Source of the DNA: Datisca glomerata
Lineage: Eukaryota; Streptophyta; Magnoliopsida; Cucurbitales; Datiscaceae
DNA: 64,000 nt
Direction of reading: 5' to 3'
Assembly (NCBI GenBank): GCA_003255025.1
Contig: QANY01008030.1
Coordinates: forward strand, 576,129-640,128
Part shown: positions 21,461 through 33,187 of the stretch, in pieces
Layout of the letters: every line of letters begins with the position of its first letter
How positions within the stretch are numbered: the first letter of the stretch is position 1
The notes under the pieces: model-generated
What the model was told of the DNA's origin: nothing
Seen by the model: only the letters and a program-made list of their open reading frames with translations
Database searches by the model: none
Program-made: the position numbers and the translations under genes

Positions 21461-24400
21461 ATTAAATATATATATTATTGCCTCATAGTTTCATTTTACA
21501 TATGATTTTAATCTCTAAATTTTAAAATTACTCTTTTAATTCTTACATCATGATAATCTTATTAGTAGTTTAAATAATCAATGTTATTACCTTTCTAAAC
21601 AGAAGTGGCCGTGTGAGTGGTAGAAGATTTGATGATTAAGCTACGACCACACTTTCCAAAACTTTTACAAGTGCAATTGCCATATAATAGTATAAAAAAA
21701 CGTCATCTGTAATCCAGTTATGAATTTATCTCTAATCCCAAAAAGACTTTTCCCTCTCCACATTGACAAAAGTAATAAGATTTATGGTAATCATTCAAAT
21801 AGATTGAGTAAGAAATTCTTACTTTGTTAAGGAAAGATCTGACACTATATCAGGCGGAAATGAATCACCTTCTTATGTAGGAATTGAGATTTTTCGTCGC
21901 CCGTGTCCAATAACAAAGGGACAAATTAACTCATAACAGGTTGTATGATCAGATCTAAACATTTTAGTTCACACCAAATTGCATAATAAAAAAGATGTTC
22001 TTTTTTTATTTTTAAAAGTGTTTAGTTTGTCAGATTTGAGTTCTCTAGAAATGATAGATTAACTCAGATTACCAACTGCCTCTACTGTTGGATCCCCTAA
22101 GGGAGAGTATTTGATTCCTCATCCTATGTTTTTTCTTAATTACATACATCTATTTTATTTTATTTTACCTACAAATAAATCCATACAATTTTTTCTCAGA
22201 ATATCATCACATATTGAATTTTGTGAGAAGTTTATATTAACATGTCAGTATTATTTTTCATATCCACAATTTTTTTATTTACTTACAGATACTATAATTT
22301 ATATATATCAGTGTTGAGAATACGAATTTCTTATAAAAATAAGTTCAAGGTTGAGGTATTTAAGAAAAATTTGGTATGGAAGATAGTACTTAAGAAGAAG
22401 TCTGTATGGATTTTGAAAGTAAATGATATGTTCATATAAATAAGGCAAGTTACACGAAACTTATATGAAAAATGAAAAACAAAAAATTGCCAATTATTTG
22501 GCCCTAAGAAATTTAAACAACTAGGGCTAATTTTGGGAAATATGGTCCCCATTTCTCATAATTCAATCATTCCTATACCATGATTCTTGCCGGGTATTGT
22601 GGGTCAGAGCTGCTTTTACACTTAAAAAAAAGGCCAAAAAGTGGTATTGTGGGGTTAACCTGTTCATCCCTCTCTTCTCCTTCCAATTTCCAAATAAAGA
22701 AATAAAGAAAAGTGATTTATTACTCTAATTATTTGATACAATTTGTAAATTTCACAGAAAAATCATGATTTATGATGAGACATTTAACTCAAGTGATTTT
22801 ATAGAAGATTATTACCTTCCTTGTTTGCCATTCGATTCCCATGCTTACCTTTGACAAAAACAAACTCTTGATTCATTCAATATGCAGTGAATGCTCAAAA
22901 GTTTGTGTCGCATCATATCGTGATATATCTATCTCAACATAGACAAAAAATAAATATGTGTAAAATTATTATCTAGATGTTGTTAATTTAGCAACATAAT
23001 TTAACTTTCTCAATTTAATCCTTATATTTTAAATCCTTGTAATACGTACATTCTGTTCATCTTTGTTAGATTCATCTCTACTACACAATTTGTTTTTTGC
23101 ATGTATGAGTCAGTATATGATATTTGAGCCAAACAAACGAGTGAGACCAAATAATTCAATCGGGGTAGTTGCTTCCGAGTTTGAATTACATAAAATATAA
23201 GGACTAAAATTGATAAAATTAATGTTAAAATTACCAAAATGATAGGATTCACTAAATCTTGTAGTCACCTTATAGTTGTGTGCTGTACTAGCTAGTTTGG
23301 AATTTGCAGGTCATAGTAGGAAGCTTTTGGTATCTGATGAATACGTGAAGCATACATTTTTCCTTAAAATGTTGGATTTGTTTGAGAATATTTTTTGTTT
23401 GCACACGCTTTCAAAACACTGTTTTACCAACAATTATTTAAGGAATTGTTATTTTAATCTTTTTATGTAAAAGTTTGTACAAGAACAAACGCGATTACAT
23501 TATCGTCAAATATACGGTTGCTTTTGCATTGACTCGAAACTAAACTTTCTATTCCCTTGTAAGATAGATGAGACCACTATGACTCCTCTCTTCTCGAGAA
23601 TCTTATTTATTAAGTATATGTTTAAGTTCGACTTCAATGAAAAAATAAAACGGAACACCTATGAAGTATTTTCATTCTTCGCACGCCAAGAACACTGAGA
23701 TTATAAGTGTTTTCCAACAAAAGCCATCAATAATTATGTGTTGTATTTGGTAAAAATTCACTCCAAAAGCATATAAAATTATGTCCTTAAGGAGGCTATA
23801 AGGCCATTTCTTCAATGCCTTTTGGGAACCACTTTGGGCACCAAATCAATATCTAAAAGTTATATATTTTGCTTTCTAATCACATGTATAGATCATTAAA
23901 AAGATTATGTTAATATTAAATATAATATTTTAACAGCTTAATAAAAAAGTTTTAATTTAAGCTATGTTTAAGCTTTGGAGACGGAATATGCAATTTAAAA
24001 ACAATTATAATCACACAGTTTTATATGTCAAATTTGTTTCACATTTACAAGCAAACAATATCGCAGGCAGAACCCTTCATATGTTGTGACAAAAGAAGAC
24101 AAATAAGAGCAAACCAAATATGAGAATTTTCAAAGTTCACAGTTGTGAAGAACAAACCTCTCAATTTAGAAAATATTGTAGATTTTTTAACTCAAACTCT
24201 ACATGTGGTTAGTTTTAAAAATAATCCAAAATAATTGTTAACTTAAAGGATTGGATGCACTTTACAACGTGAAAGTTACACTTTAAACCTTATTTTAAAG
24301 TTACACGTCGTGTTATTCATTACTTATGCTCCTATTTCTATTTCACATTCCTTGTCATTGTAGTGGCCTTCCATCTAAGTTTTTCTTCATTGCTTGCAAG

Positions 24401-24769
24401 GAAGAAGATGATAATGTGTTTAGAAAATGAGAGACAAAAGTAAGAACACGTGAAATGGTTATGTCTTAGAAATGTCTAATTTTTTTTGTCATATGATAAC
24501 TCTAAAAATTTAAAGTTGAAATGGCACAAAATAGTTAAAAAATCTAAATGAAAAGTCAAATAATTAAGGGGGTAAATTGTATTTTTAAAAATTTAAGATT
24601 TAACGTGTAACATAGTAATATTTTAAGAGTAAATATTTTTAACCCTATTGTTGAACTAGAGACTGGAGTCATTTGTAACACACTAATTCACTTACACATG
24701 CTATGCATGCCATTTGTACAATTTTTTAACAAAATACGTTAAATTATTACATGAATATTCATTGACATA
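21461..24769. other. AT-rich intergenic DNA
   Basis: I found no supported gene. Several short open frames are AT-driven and hydrophobic. A patch at 23020-23260 has the look of an old non-coding repeat but shows no defined ends. Confidence 0.5.
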
Positions 24770-25913
24770 ATATTTTATAATATAATAATTCTAATCTATA
24801 TTTATAATTTATAGTCTATAATATCTTAAAAGTGAATAGGAGATAAAAATTATTTTTAAATAATTTTATCGACTATTATTGATACATCACACAAAATAAT
24901 CTTCTAATTTATACGTGCCATTTGGTAATTGATTACTTGTAGAATTATAATAAATTGATCATGAGCGTTAATATTTAATGATTCACCTATTTAATGACTT
25001 TTAAATAAACACCTAATGGATACATTATTTTTAAATTAATTTTAATTTGATAATTTTGAATGAATTGTAATAAACTATTTAAAAAGTTATAAATAACACT
25101 ACGATTTCCTACTAGCATTCGAAAAGATAAAAAAATACTAAAACATATGAACAAAAAGAAATTATATAGAAAATTGATATTAGAATCATAAAAACATAAT
25201 TGATTATGTTCAAGTATCTTAATATCATTGAACATTACCTCAAATATCCTTCTAATTTAAAGTAAACATTAATTTTTAAATTCATTCACCTATTTGATGA
25301 ACTTAAAAAAAAAAGTAACTAATAAATAATTTTTAATTTAAATTTAATGTAATAAGTTTGAATAAATTATAACAAGTTATTTAAAATTTTATAAAGAAAA
25401 CTGCAGCTATAAGTTTATACTAATTTGTTTTAATATAGAGAAAAAGTGAATTTTCTCTACAAATGTAATTCAATTATCACACTTTTATTAATGTAATTAT
25501 CACACTTTTATTAATGTAATTACCACTATATTTTATATATTATTATAATTATTGTGTTATATAAATAAATATAGCTACACAAAATTTACAAAGAGAAATT
25601 AAATTTGTCATAAAAATGAAAAAGACTAAGTTTAAGACTAAGTTTAAAATAAAATATGAAATAAATAATTAATTTTAATACATCATTTTCTTCTAAAAAA
25701 TTTGTAACACTTTTCTATTATATACTCTTAATTGTTTTCTAAGAAAATGCATTGTGATGCTAAATATAAAAGCATCAAATAAAAAATAAAAAAATAATAT
25801 AAAGTGAAATACAATCATTTTTAATTCACATAAACACAACATAGTTATAAACAATAATTATAACTAAAAATTTAATAGGTTCAATACACGTGCATCGTAC
25901 GTGTATTGACTAG
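24770..25913 (+). mobile_element. Helitron-like element with 3' end
   Basis: This AT-rich, non-coding repeat is related to copies at 5090-5644 and 20940-21460. It ends with a 9-bp perfect stem (aatacacgt, 25883-25891; acgtgtatt, 25899-25907), a 7-base loop, then GA and CTAG (25910-25913), followed by T. A hairpin just before a terminal CTAG next to T is the hallmark of Helitron 3' ends, although here the hairpin is closer to the end than usual. The 5' TC end was not located, and no Rep/helicase is present. Confidence 0.5.
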
Positions 25914-26595
25914 TTGCCTAAAACAAGAGAAACAATCAAGAATTACTAAGATAAAATAATTCTGACGAGACAATTGAATTACCTCAAGTTATTTTATATA
26001 AATTTTCCACAAAAGCATATTTACACCAAATATAATAATCTTAAATTGCATCAATTATTTTAAAAATTATCATTCACAACCAAACATGTCAATCACGTTT
26101 TACCATCATTCAATCATCATGGTCATTCTAGATTTCACATACCAAACGGCAGCTTAACATAGTTTCCCTTCCAGACTGATGAGGCTTATACCGCCCAGAT
26201 TCTCAAAATTTATCACATAAAGTCCGGATGTTGGGGGGAGGCTTGAAAACCAAATAACTGTAATACACATATCGGTATCAAACAATTGGGTCGATGTAAA
26301 TTACATCATCGCATGGTATTTTAAAGGTGAAGTGCAGCTACAAATAGAAGCTTAGATAGAAGTATCATAGTGCAATTGGTCAAGTACAACAAAAAATGAC
26401 ATAATGCAAGGAACATGTCATCATCTTGCCACAACAAAGAAACAAGTAATTCTATTTATACATATTTGTGCAAAGAAAACTACAGGAGTCACTGAGTTGT
26501 TTACCACAAGTAAAGGATAGGATAACAGTCAGTTTTAGGCCTTTGCATGTTTTGATCTCAATCTAAGCTCCATTGGCGGGAGGGGCGAAAGATTA
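25914..26595. other. Downstream flank and probable 3' UTR of the phosphatase-inhibitor gene
   Basis: Near 26140-26152, accaaacggcagcttaa resembles the right end of a TTA-type MITE, without a visible left end. The 3' UTR of the minus-strand gene must run left from 26595, but no clear polyadenylation site could be fixed. Confidence 0.4.
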
Positions 26596-28992
26596 TTAGG
26601 GTAAACTTGCCTTACCTTCTTTTTCAATGTCGATTTCCCTCACACCAGCACTTAGTGAAGAAGATGAATCGCATATTCCGTTCTTGTCCATCTCAATGCC
26701 ATTCATTACATCATCTTCGTCCTCAATAAGTGAGCCATTCCTCCGTAGTTCTTTTACTTTCCGGAATTCATCATAATGAGCTCTTCTATGCTCCCTAAAA
26801 CTCTTCTTATCCGTGTCTGAATCTGAAGGAATTTACAGCAAAAGGACAAGCACACAACCAAATGTCAAAGCAGTATTAATTATAATAACATATGATATGA
26901 GGATATAAATCACTTCATTATCCTTTGGAATATATCAAGTCAAGTTTAGTTGGCACATGTAAATTTGACTTAGGCGCCGTTTGGTATTTGAAATGGTGGC
27001 AATTAAATTGATGTCAAAACATGATTGTTATGTTTGGTTGTCGTGATAATCTATTGAGTAATTAATGCAATTTAACATTACTATGTTTGGTATAGATATA
27101 ATTTCGTGGTAAACCAGTAAAACGTAACTTTGAAGCTAATTCAATTGTCACCTAAGGATTCATTTGCCTTGGTAATTTTGGATCGCTTCCCTTTTGGACG
27201 GAATTGTCTCGTCAGGAGTTAAATTAGAATTACCAGCAGTCCTAGGATTGCTGCCAACTTTAAAGATACTCCAAACAAACAAGAAAAATTAATTATCATG
27301 AGGATTGCCGCTTAGGATTACATGTACCAAACGGGGGCCCTTAGAATTACCGCTTAGGATTACATGTACCAAAAGGACCTTAGAATAATGCGTATGAAGA
27401 AGCTGATGACTACTTCCTTATCCTTGTGATTTCCATTTTCAGGTGTCAAAAATACAAGCTGAAAATGCAAATACTCGGCTTAAAAAATCCAATTTTATTT
27501 TCATCAAAATGTAACTTGTCCACCTAATAGTAGATACTGTACTTTCTTCAATATTCTTTATACTGTTAACACTAAAGTTATGTTATTGAATAGGTTAAGA
27601 ACAAATAGTATGAAAACTCTAATTAAGATCAAATTGCCAAAATGTTTGAAATTAACGGAAAAAAGAAGGCCAACAAAAGAAAGTTCAGGATTTGTGGCCA
27701 AGTTTTATGAGGTCTCAGATGTCAATACGGACGTAGCTTTTCTGTAAGGGGAATTGGGGTGGTATAACTCACGACCTCTTGGGTATGGCTGCAGGGACTT
27801 AACCATCTGTGTCAAGCCATCTTAACTCTGACCCTTTAATATTTTAGAGAAAGTAGAGAATAAATACGAAAGAGCGTGCTCATAAATCCTCATCCATAAA
27901 TGAATCAGAAATGAGGGACTTCAGAGATGCTAAGTAACAATAAGAAGTAAATAGAAAAGAATAAGCAATACCTTCGGCATCTTGTTCCATTGCATCTCCC
28001 TCATCCTCTGATGTTGACCAGCCACCAGATTGATTACTGTTCTTACCACTTGAAGAAGCCACATTATTCAATGCAGTCTGAATGGCTTCAGCATGCATTG
28101 CATTGTCAAAACAATCCTCAAAGCTACCACGGACAGGAGAAAGAGATCCTACATGAGTAAAGAAAAGAAAAAAAAAGATTCAGAAGACAACAAACAGAAA
28201 ACAATACCTTTTGCCACTTGTAAAATATAGTATTTAAGAGAGCGACAATAATGATTTAACTGCCAAAATAATATTCAGTTCTAATTCTGAAAACCTTATC
28301 CATATTTCCATGGCTTACTGGGGAAAAAGTAAATAACATATGTGCAAATCGTCCTTTGATTGAAAGCAGAGAACATACCATCATCATCAATCATGGGGTG
28401 ATACGGAGTTTTAGGCTCAGTGATTTTCTGCCTCACAGGTTTAGTAGCTTCAATCTTTTCGATATTCTCCTCATCCCATCTTACACGCCCTCTGTTTCTA
28501 ACAATACCCAGAGAAAAAAAATCACACGATTCAAGCATTGAGTAAAGCCAAGCATAGGAAAAAAAACTGATTCTATGACTTGACTTATTGAATCAGAGCA
28601 TATTCAACTATTGAATAACTGTAGACAATTTTCCAATAGCATCCAATAAATACATTTTTCCCCTCATGATATCATAGCATTCAATGGATAAATATGACTC
28701 TGTAACTAAAATTGGTAAGCAAAAAAAATGATCCTTCCAAGAACTCAAGATAAAAGTATCAAAGCTATGACAGTCTAGACTTAAAATCTAGTTCATGGAC
28801 AAAAACCATATGGTCAATCAACTACTGCTCATTAAATACACAACCATAGCTTATCCTCAAAATCATTTCACTAAAGATCTATTACTTATTAATCTGAAGG
28901 AAAAGCATGACAGAACCACAGCTGAAGAGTGCTAGAAAATAAAAGGGTAACAAACAAATAGCACAAGTGCGAAATAGCATCCCTTACTTCAT
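26596..28992 (-). CDS. Protein phosphatase 1 inhibitor-2 homologue, four coding exons
   Basis: The coding exons on the minus strand are 28992-28988, 28491-28379, 28148-27972 and 26822-26596. They join in frame to 173 residues with GT-AG introns. The start codon exon contributes only ATGAA; the acceptor at 28493-28492 restores [11 protein letters not shown]. Visible motifs are KGRVRW at 2-7 (RVxF-like PP1 docking), [12 protein letters not shown] at 24-35 (the conserved TP site corresponds to the GSK3-type phosphorylation site of inhibitor-2), an acidic Ser-rich middle with [12 protein letters not shown], and [11 protein letters not shown] at 114-124 (the PP1 active-site-binding helix). In this family the protein binds and restrains PP1 catalytic subunits in nucleus and cytoplasm. 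Length and motif order fit plant inhibitor-2. The gene looks intact and is the only clear host gene in the window. Confidence 0.92.
26973..27340. mobile_element. Tourist-like (PIF/Harbinger-type) MITE in the last intron
   Basis: Inverted ends GGCGCCGTTTGGTA (left) and TACCAAACGGGGGCCC (right) are flanked by TTA on both sides (26970-26972, 27341-27343). The element is 368 bp with no coding capacity. The 3-bp TTA duplication and the GTTTGGTA ends fit PIF/Harbinger MITEs. The right end is followed by a partial repeat of itself (gcttaggattacatgtacca occurs at 27310 and 27352). It sits inside the intron between coding exons 3 and 4 of the phosphatase-inhibitor gene, away from both splice sites. 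Confidence 0.8.
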
Positions 28993-29059
28993 TTTGCTAA
29001 ATTGGGATCTCCTCAAACGACTGAAGCACCCAACGATTCTGCACTTGAATTGTTTCTCA
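28988..29059 (-). other. 5' UTR exon carrying the start codon of the inhibitor-2 gene
   Basis: The exon is bounded by a good acceptor (tttgtttcag, ending at 29060) and a GTAAGG donor (28987). It holds about 67 bases of leader and the five coding bases ATGAA. The splice prediction is by eye. Confidence 0.65.
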
Positions 29060-29438
29060 CTGAAACAAATTAAACAACTTCACATAAATCACTGAAACAA
29101 ACACGTTGGACTTCATTGTTTCAAATACCAAAAAAAAAAATCAATTCACCAGATTAAATAATTGTTTTGATAATGAACGCAGCATTGATGGTGTTATAAC
29201 TTATAGCAGACCCAACCTTCTAATTCAGTTACATATAATTATATAAATGATGTAGTATACGAGCAATTTAAATTGTCAATCGATTAATAACATAGTAGAT
29301 GAAAACCAACGAATAATGATGAAATTAATATGAATCCAAAACGACTGTAATAAAAATTGACGCATTTATCTAATTAATCAATTCCAGACATTCGTTCCAA
29401 CAACATAATTAACTTCACTTAAACCTTCGAGATGTAAA

Positions 29439-29561
29439 ATCTAAAGAAATCAAGATCCTTTTGTAACTCCGGCTTTGTTATCTAAAGAAATCAAGATCCG
29501 TTTGTAACTCCGGTTTTGTTATCTAAAGAAATCAAGATCCTTTTGTGACTCCGGTTTTGGT
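29439..29561 (-). repeat. 41-bp tandem triplication in the 5' UTR intron
   Basis: Three copies start at 29439, 29480 and 29521, each reading atctaaagaaatcaagatcc then ttttgtaactccggttttg with single-base differences. They lie just inside the likely donor of an upstream leader exon (29563-29562). Confidence 0.9.
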
Positions 29562-30000
29562 ACCTGAACGAGGAGGAAAACAAAAGGATATTGGAAAAGA
29601 AAGCTGCAATAACAAATTCAGCTCCGACCCTTTTGCTGCAAAATCCAAAGGTTTCATTTCAGTCCAAAATTTTCCATTTACTTCCCCTTCATTTTCCCGG
29701 GGCTTCCCGGGAACCAAAAAGTAGCACCAAATAAAAAAAAATCAAACGATTACAGAAATGTAAATTAGTGAAAAAGATAGAAATATGAATGAAGAACAAT
29801 GGACCTATTGAGCAACGGATTTTCCTTTTGTTCCTTCGAGTCGGCGGTGCGAGTCTCGTCTTTGTATTGTACTTTATCTACTTTTGGGCTTCCATCTTCC
29901 CGATTGACCCCGTAAGGGATTGGATGAGATCGAGTAAGGAGAACCGTTCCCTTGTTTGACTTTTAGACCAGTAGACCACTTCTATATTTCTTAGATTTTT
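29562..30000 (-). promoter_or_regulatory. Probable first leader exon(s) and promoter of the inhibitor-2 gene
   Basis: A donor CAG/gtacc at 29564/29563 suggests a leader exon to its right. A second donor-like AATAG/gtcc lies near 29806. The CT- and GC-richer stretch 29565-29960 fits a transcribed leader and core promoter. It includes a 61-codon frame (29717-29532) that crosses the donor and is probably not translated as such. No TATA box could be placed with confidence. Confidence 0.4.
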
Positions 30001-30179
30001 CTTTTGCTATCATGTTTTGTTTAAGTAAAACGGATAACATTAAGAATAAAACATGTTAAGAAAAAATAAAAAAAAAATAGTGACGATGAAAGAAAAATAA
30101 AAAATAATCACACTCGAATCTCAAAAAAAATCAGTGTCACAAAACAAACCCTCCTCGAAAATAAACACAATGTTCAAAA

Positions 30180-30255
30180 ATTTATATAATATATCATATA
30201 TATGACATATATATGTAATATATTAATATATACAATATATATTATATAAATAATT
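30180..30255. repeat. TA-rich low-complexity run
   Basis: Alternating TA/AT motifs such as atatatatgacatatatatg form a self-complementary tract upstream of the inhibitor-2 gene. Confidence 0.8.
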
Positions 30256-30549
30256 GACGTCTGGAAGTAATTTTTTGCTGGTACTGAAATTTTTTTAGAC
30301 ACAATTTTTTTATTCTGGGACGTATGAAGTGATTATTTTTTATTTTTTTTATAGTTTGTATTTAAGTAAGCCTATATCATTAGGTATTTGCGAACAATAT
30401 TTTCTTGAAAAAGATAGAAACAATATTGGAATTTTAAAACATATTCAATAATGATAGTAAAGTTCATAAATTGTTTTTGTACAAAAAATTTTAAAAACTA
30501 TAATTAGAACAATTTTCAAATCAATTAAAACTAGAATTCGTGTTTGACA

Positions 30550-31380
30550 AATGTAGAGGAGAAAAAAGATTACTTAGGTCGTAGCCTAAAATCCAAGATC
30601 AGTCCACAAATGACCCAATAACATTAGATGAATGGCCCATGAAGAGACATCCACTACTCATCCGCCAAGACGCTCCTTAAGGTAGCGCCAAAGAGATCAC
30701 CACCAAAGCATTGTCTCAGCCATGCTCGAATAGTGTTGGGCAAGACAAGGTCCGATGACATTAGGCTTTAGACTAAACCACAGACTGAGGCTGAGGCATC
30801 CACTACTCATCCGGCATCACCATAAACTAAGAGATTATATCAGAACATGGGTCTAATCTTGAGTCACGAGATCCAAACGTCAAGCTTCTTCCAAGAATTC
30901 ACTCTGATGATCGAGGCCCATCAATATCCATTGAGGTAATTAGTCATGGAAAATCCACTCTACATGGAAACACCAGCTAAGGCAAATTCTCATAAGGGAA
31001 GCCTTAGCTGCCTTAGGACAATAATGAGTCAATTCCAAGAAAGGCAACTCCATGATCATGAACATTTTCCCTAAATATCATTTCCTTAATTAAAAGAATG
31101 AAGAAGATGCAACAAATGTGGATGAGATCACATTCGATCCTTATAAATAAATGATGTCCACTCGTTGACTATTCTAAAATACTCTATCGACTTGACAGTC
31201 GGTGTGTAGTAAGTGGGGCACCACTCCTGTGCCACGCCAACTACTATCATGATCAACCTTCATTTTATAAATTATTGGACAAATCATCAAACGACACGTG
31301 ACTATCATCATGATCATAGATGGAAGCTGATTCTTCACATCTACGATAAAATTATTTTTAGGTAACTTTATTATTTCAAA
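30550..31380. mobile_element. Possible solo-LTR remnant
   Basis: A block with higher GC than its surroundings. It has an internal repeat (catccactactcatccg at 30647 and 30796) and a TATA-like ccttataaataaatg near 31139, followed by gtcggtgtgtagtaagtggg. The look is that of a retrotransposon LTR, but neither clean TG..CA ends nor a target duplication were found. Confidence 0.35.
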
Positions 31381-31785
31381 AACATATAATAAAAATGGTC
31401 AAATCACTTACACTCTCTTCAGCTATCACTCTAAATAAAAGAAACTCCTTCAACTTCAAAATCTTCTCCAAATGTTTCTCAACTTTGACTACCAATCAAA
31501 AACACTTTATTCATCCATTTTTATGTTTCATCCCCATATAGCGCACGTATAGTGAAAGTTGAAAGGTGTAACTATTTTCAACCTAAATGGATTTTTAATT
31601 TTTAAAAATATCAATTTTGTTAATTTAATTCCTAAAATTACACATCATTATAATCAACATCTCGGCTTAGGAGTCTTTATTTACTTCTTTTATCCACATA
31701 TTTGCTTTGCATAAAAAATTGGAGCACAGAGCTTGGTTGGATAATTTGAGGTATTTTACATGAGTTTATAGTTCTTATGGAAAGA
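31381..31785. other. AT-rich DNA without recognised feature
   Basis: No gene or repeat is recognised. Confidence 0.4.
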
Positions 31786-32450
31786 GTATAAGTGTTCACA
31801 GCTCGATTTGATCGGTTAGTACTTAAATTTGTAATCAAACTGTTTTGATTGATTCTCTAATAATCAAGTTGAACCGATTACAGTAAAAGAATTAAATCAA
31901 ATTTGAAAAGTCAATTTGATTTGGTCAGTTATGATTGGATTTGAGCAGTCAAGCGGTGGGACCTAATACCAAATCCGTCCTCATTCGTTTAGCACTCATC
32001 TACCTAATATCTAGGTTTTAAGGAGTGTTTGAAATGAGACCCAACTCAGATGGTAAACAAATTATCATACCACAACGGTTAGAATTGGTTCGGTAGGATT
32101 TGTTGTGATTTAATGCCCAAGTCATTTCCTCAAATTTCCTAAAGACAATCCCCCAAAATCCCTAAATCTTTCATTAATCCCTAAAATATTAAGTCTTCGT
32201 CGGTTCGGTTCGAACCCGACTGAAACAATGATATTAAATGAACCAACCGAACCAGATCAATTTGGCGAGGAATTTTGACTCAGGTGTGTATATATAACAA
32301 AATAAATACAAATAATGTTAAGTCTTAATGGGTCGGTTTGCTACAAAATGACCACAAACTTTACTTAAAGACAATGATACTAAATTAGCCAACCAAACCG
32401 TCTTGGTTTTGGCCCGGTCCAGTTCGGTTTGTTTGTTCTTCGAATTTTTA
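31786..32450. mobile_element. Possible degenerate hAT-type non-autonomous element
   Basis: It is rich in ttcggttcggtt / aaccgaacc motifs like the neighbouring element at 32482-33141, with a TIR-like agtgttcacagctc at the left. The right end and target duplication are unclear. Confidence 0.3.
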
Positions 32451-32481
32451 ATACCCTAGGAAAGAAAACTTTTACAGGAAT

Positions 32482-33141
32482 TAGGGGTGTTCAATTTTGA
32501 ACCGGATTGACCAAACAAAACCGAACCGAAAAATAATTGATTCGGTCAGTTTTATGAGTGTATACGGTTCAATTTAATTTTAAAATATAGAAAACTACAG
32601 TTTTAATTTGATTCAAAATTTTATCAAATTTTAAATTAAACCGAACCAAACCAGATATTTACTAACGCTATATCGTCTTTATAACAAGTTTAGACATGTG
32701 CCTTCCTTTAAGATGGTGCGTTTTGGATCCTATTTACACACCATTAGGGTTTATTGCCTCTCTCATTTCTCTCTCCCCTCTCTTGATCGATTGGTAATTT
32801 CTTTCTTTTTTTATAGTACTTCAAAAGCAGCCAACAAGCGAGGACGTAGTAGAGACATAGAAGCAAGTCTCGTGTCCTTTTATAGTTTTGAAATGATATT
32901 TTTTGGGTTTTAGATCTACTCGATGGAGTGTTTACTTATTTTCAAATATCTTTTTGTTGGAAAATTTCCTAAATTTTTCTTTTAGTTTACCACTGTTAAT
33001 CAGATGGTTTCACCGAAACTATCAGCTCAATTCGGTTTGATTTTTATTATTAGTTCAATTCTAAATGTAGGTAAATCGATATGTTTGGTTCTATTCAATT
33101 TTAAGTCGGCAACTAAATCGAACTAAACTGTGACATCCTTA
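32482..33141. mobile_element. Old hAT-like non-autonomous element (660 bp)
   Basis: The left end TAGGGGTGTTCAATTTTG and the right end ...GTGACATCCTTA are imperfect inverted repeats. Flanks ACAGGAAT (32474-32481) and ACAAGAGT (33142-33149) match at 6 of 8 bases, as an aged 8-bp hAT duplication would. The interior is rich in accgaacc motifs. It is the same family as the fresh copy at 40225-40734. The 71-codon frame inside is not considered a gene. Confidence 0.6.
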
Positions 33142-33187
33142 ACAAGAGTTATAAGGTGAGGCTACTCATATTTATATAAACTGTCCA

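Noticed and set aside
22111..22552. Overlapping hydrophobic short frames on both strands
   Set aside because: AT-rich composition gives Phe/Ile/Tyr-rich frames; no motif, overlapping on both strands.
23022..23252. 76-codon minus-strand frame starting with a hydrophobic stretch
   Set aside because: It looks like a signal anchor, but the DNA has the character of an old non-coding repeat and the rest has no domain.
29532..29717. 61-codon minus-strand frame upstream of inhibitor-2
   Set aside because: It runs across a likely splice donor into the 41-bp repeat; the splice model gives a better start at 28992.
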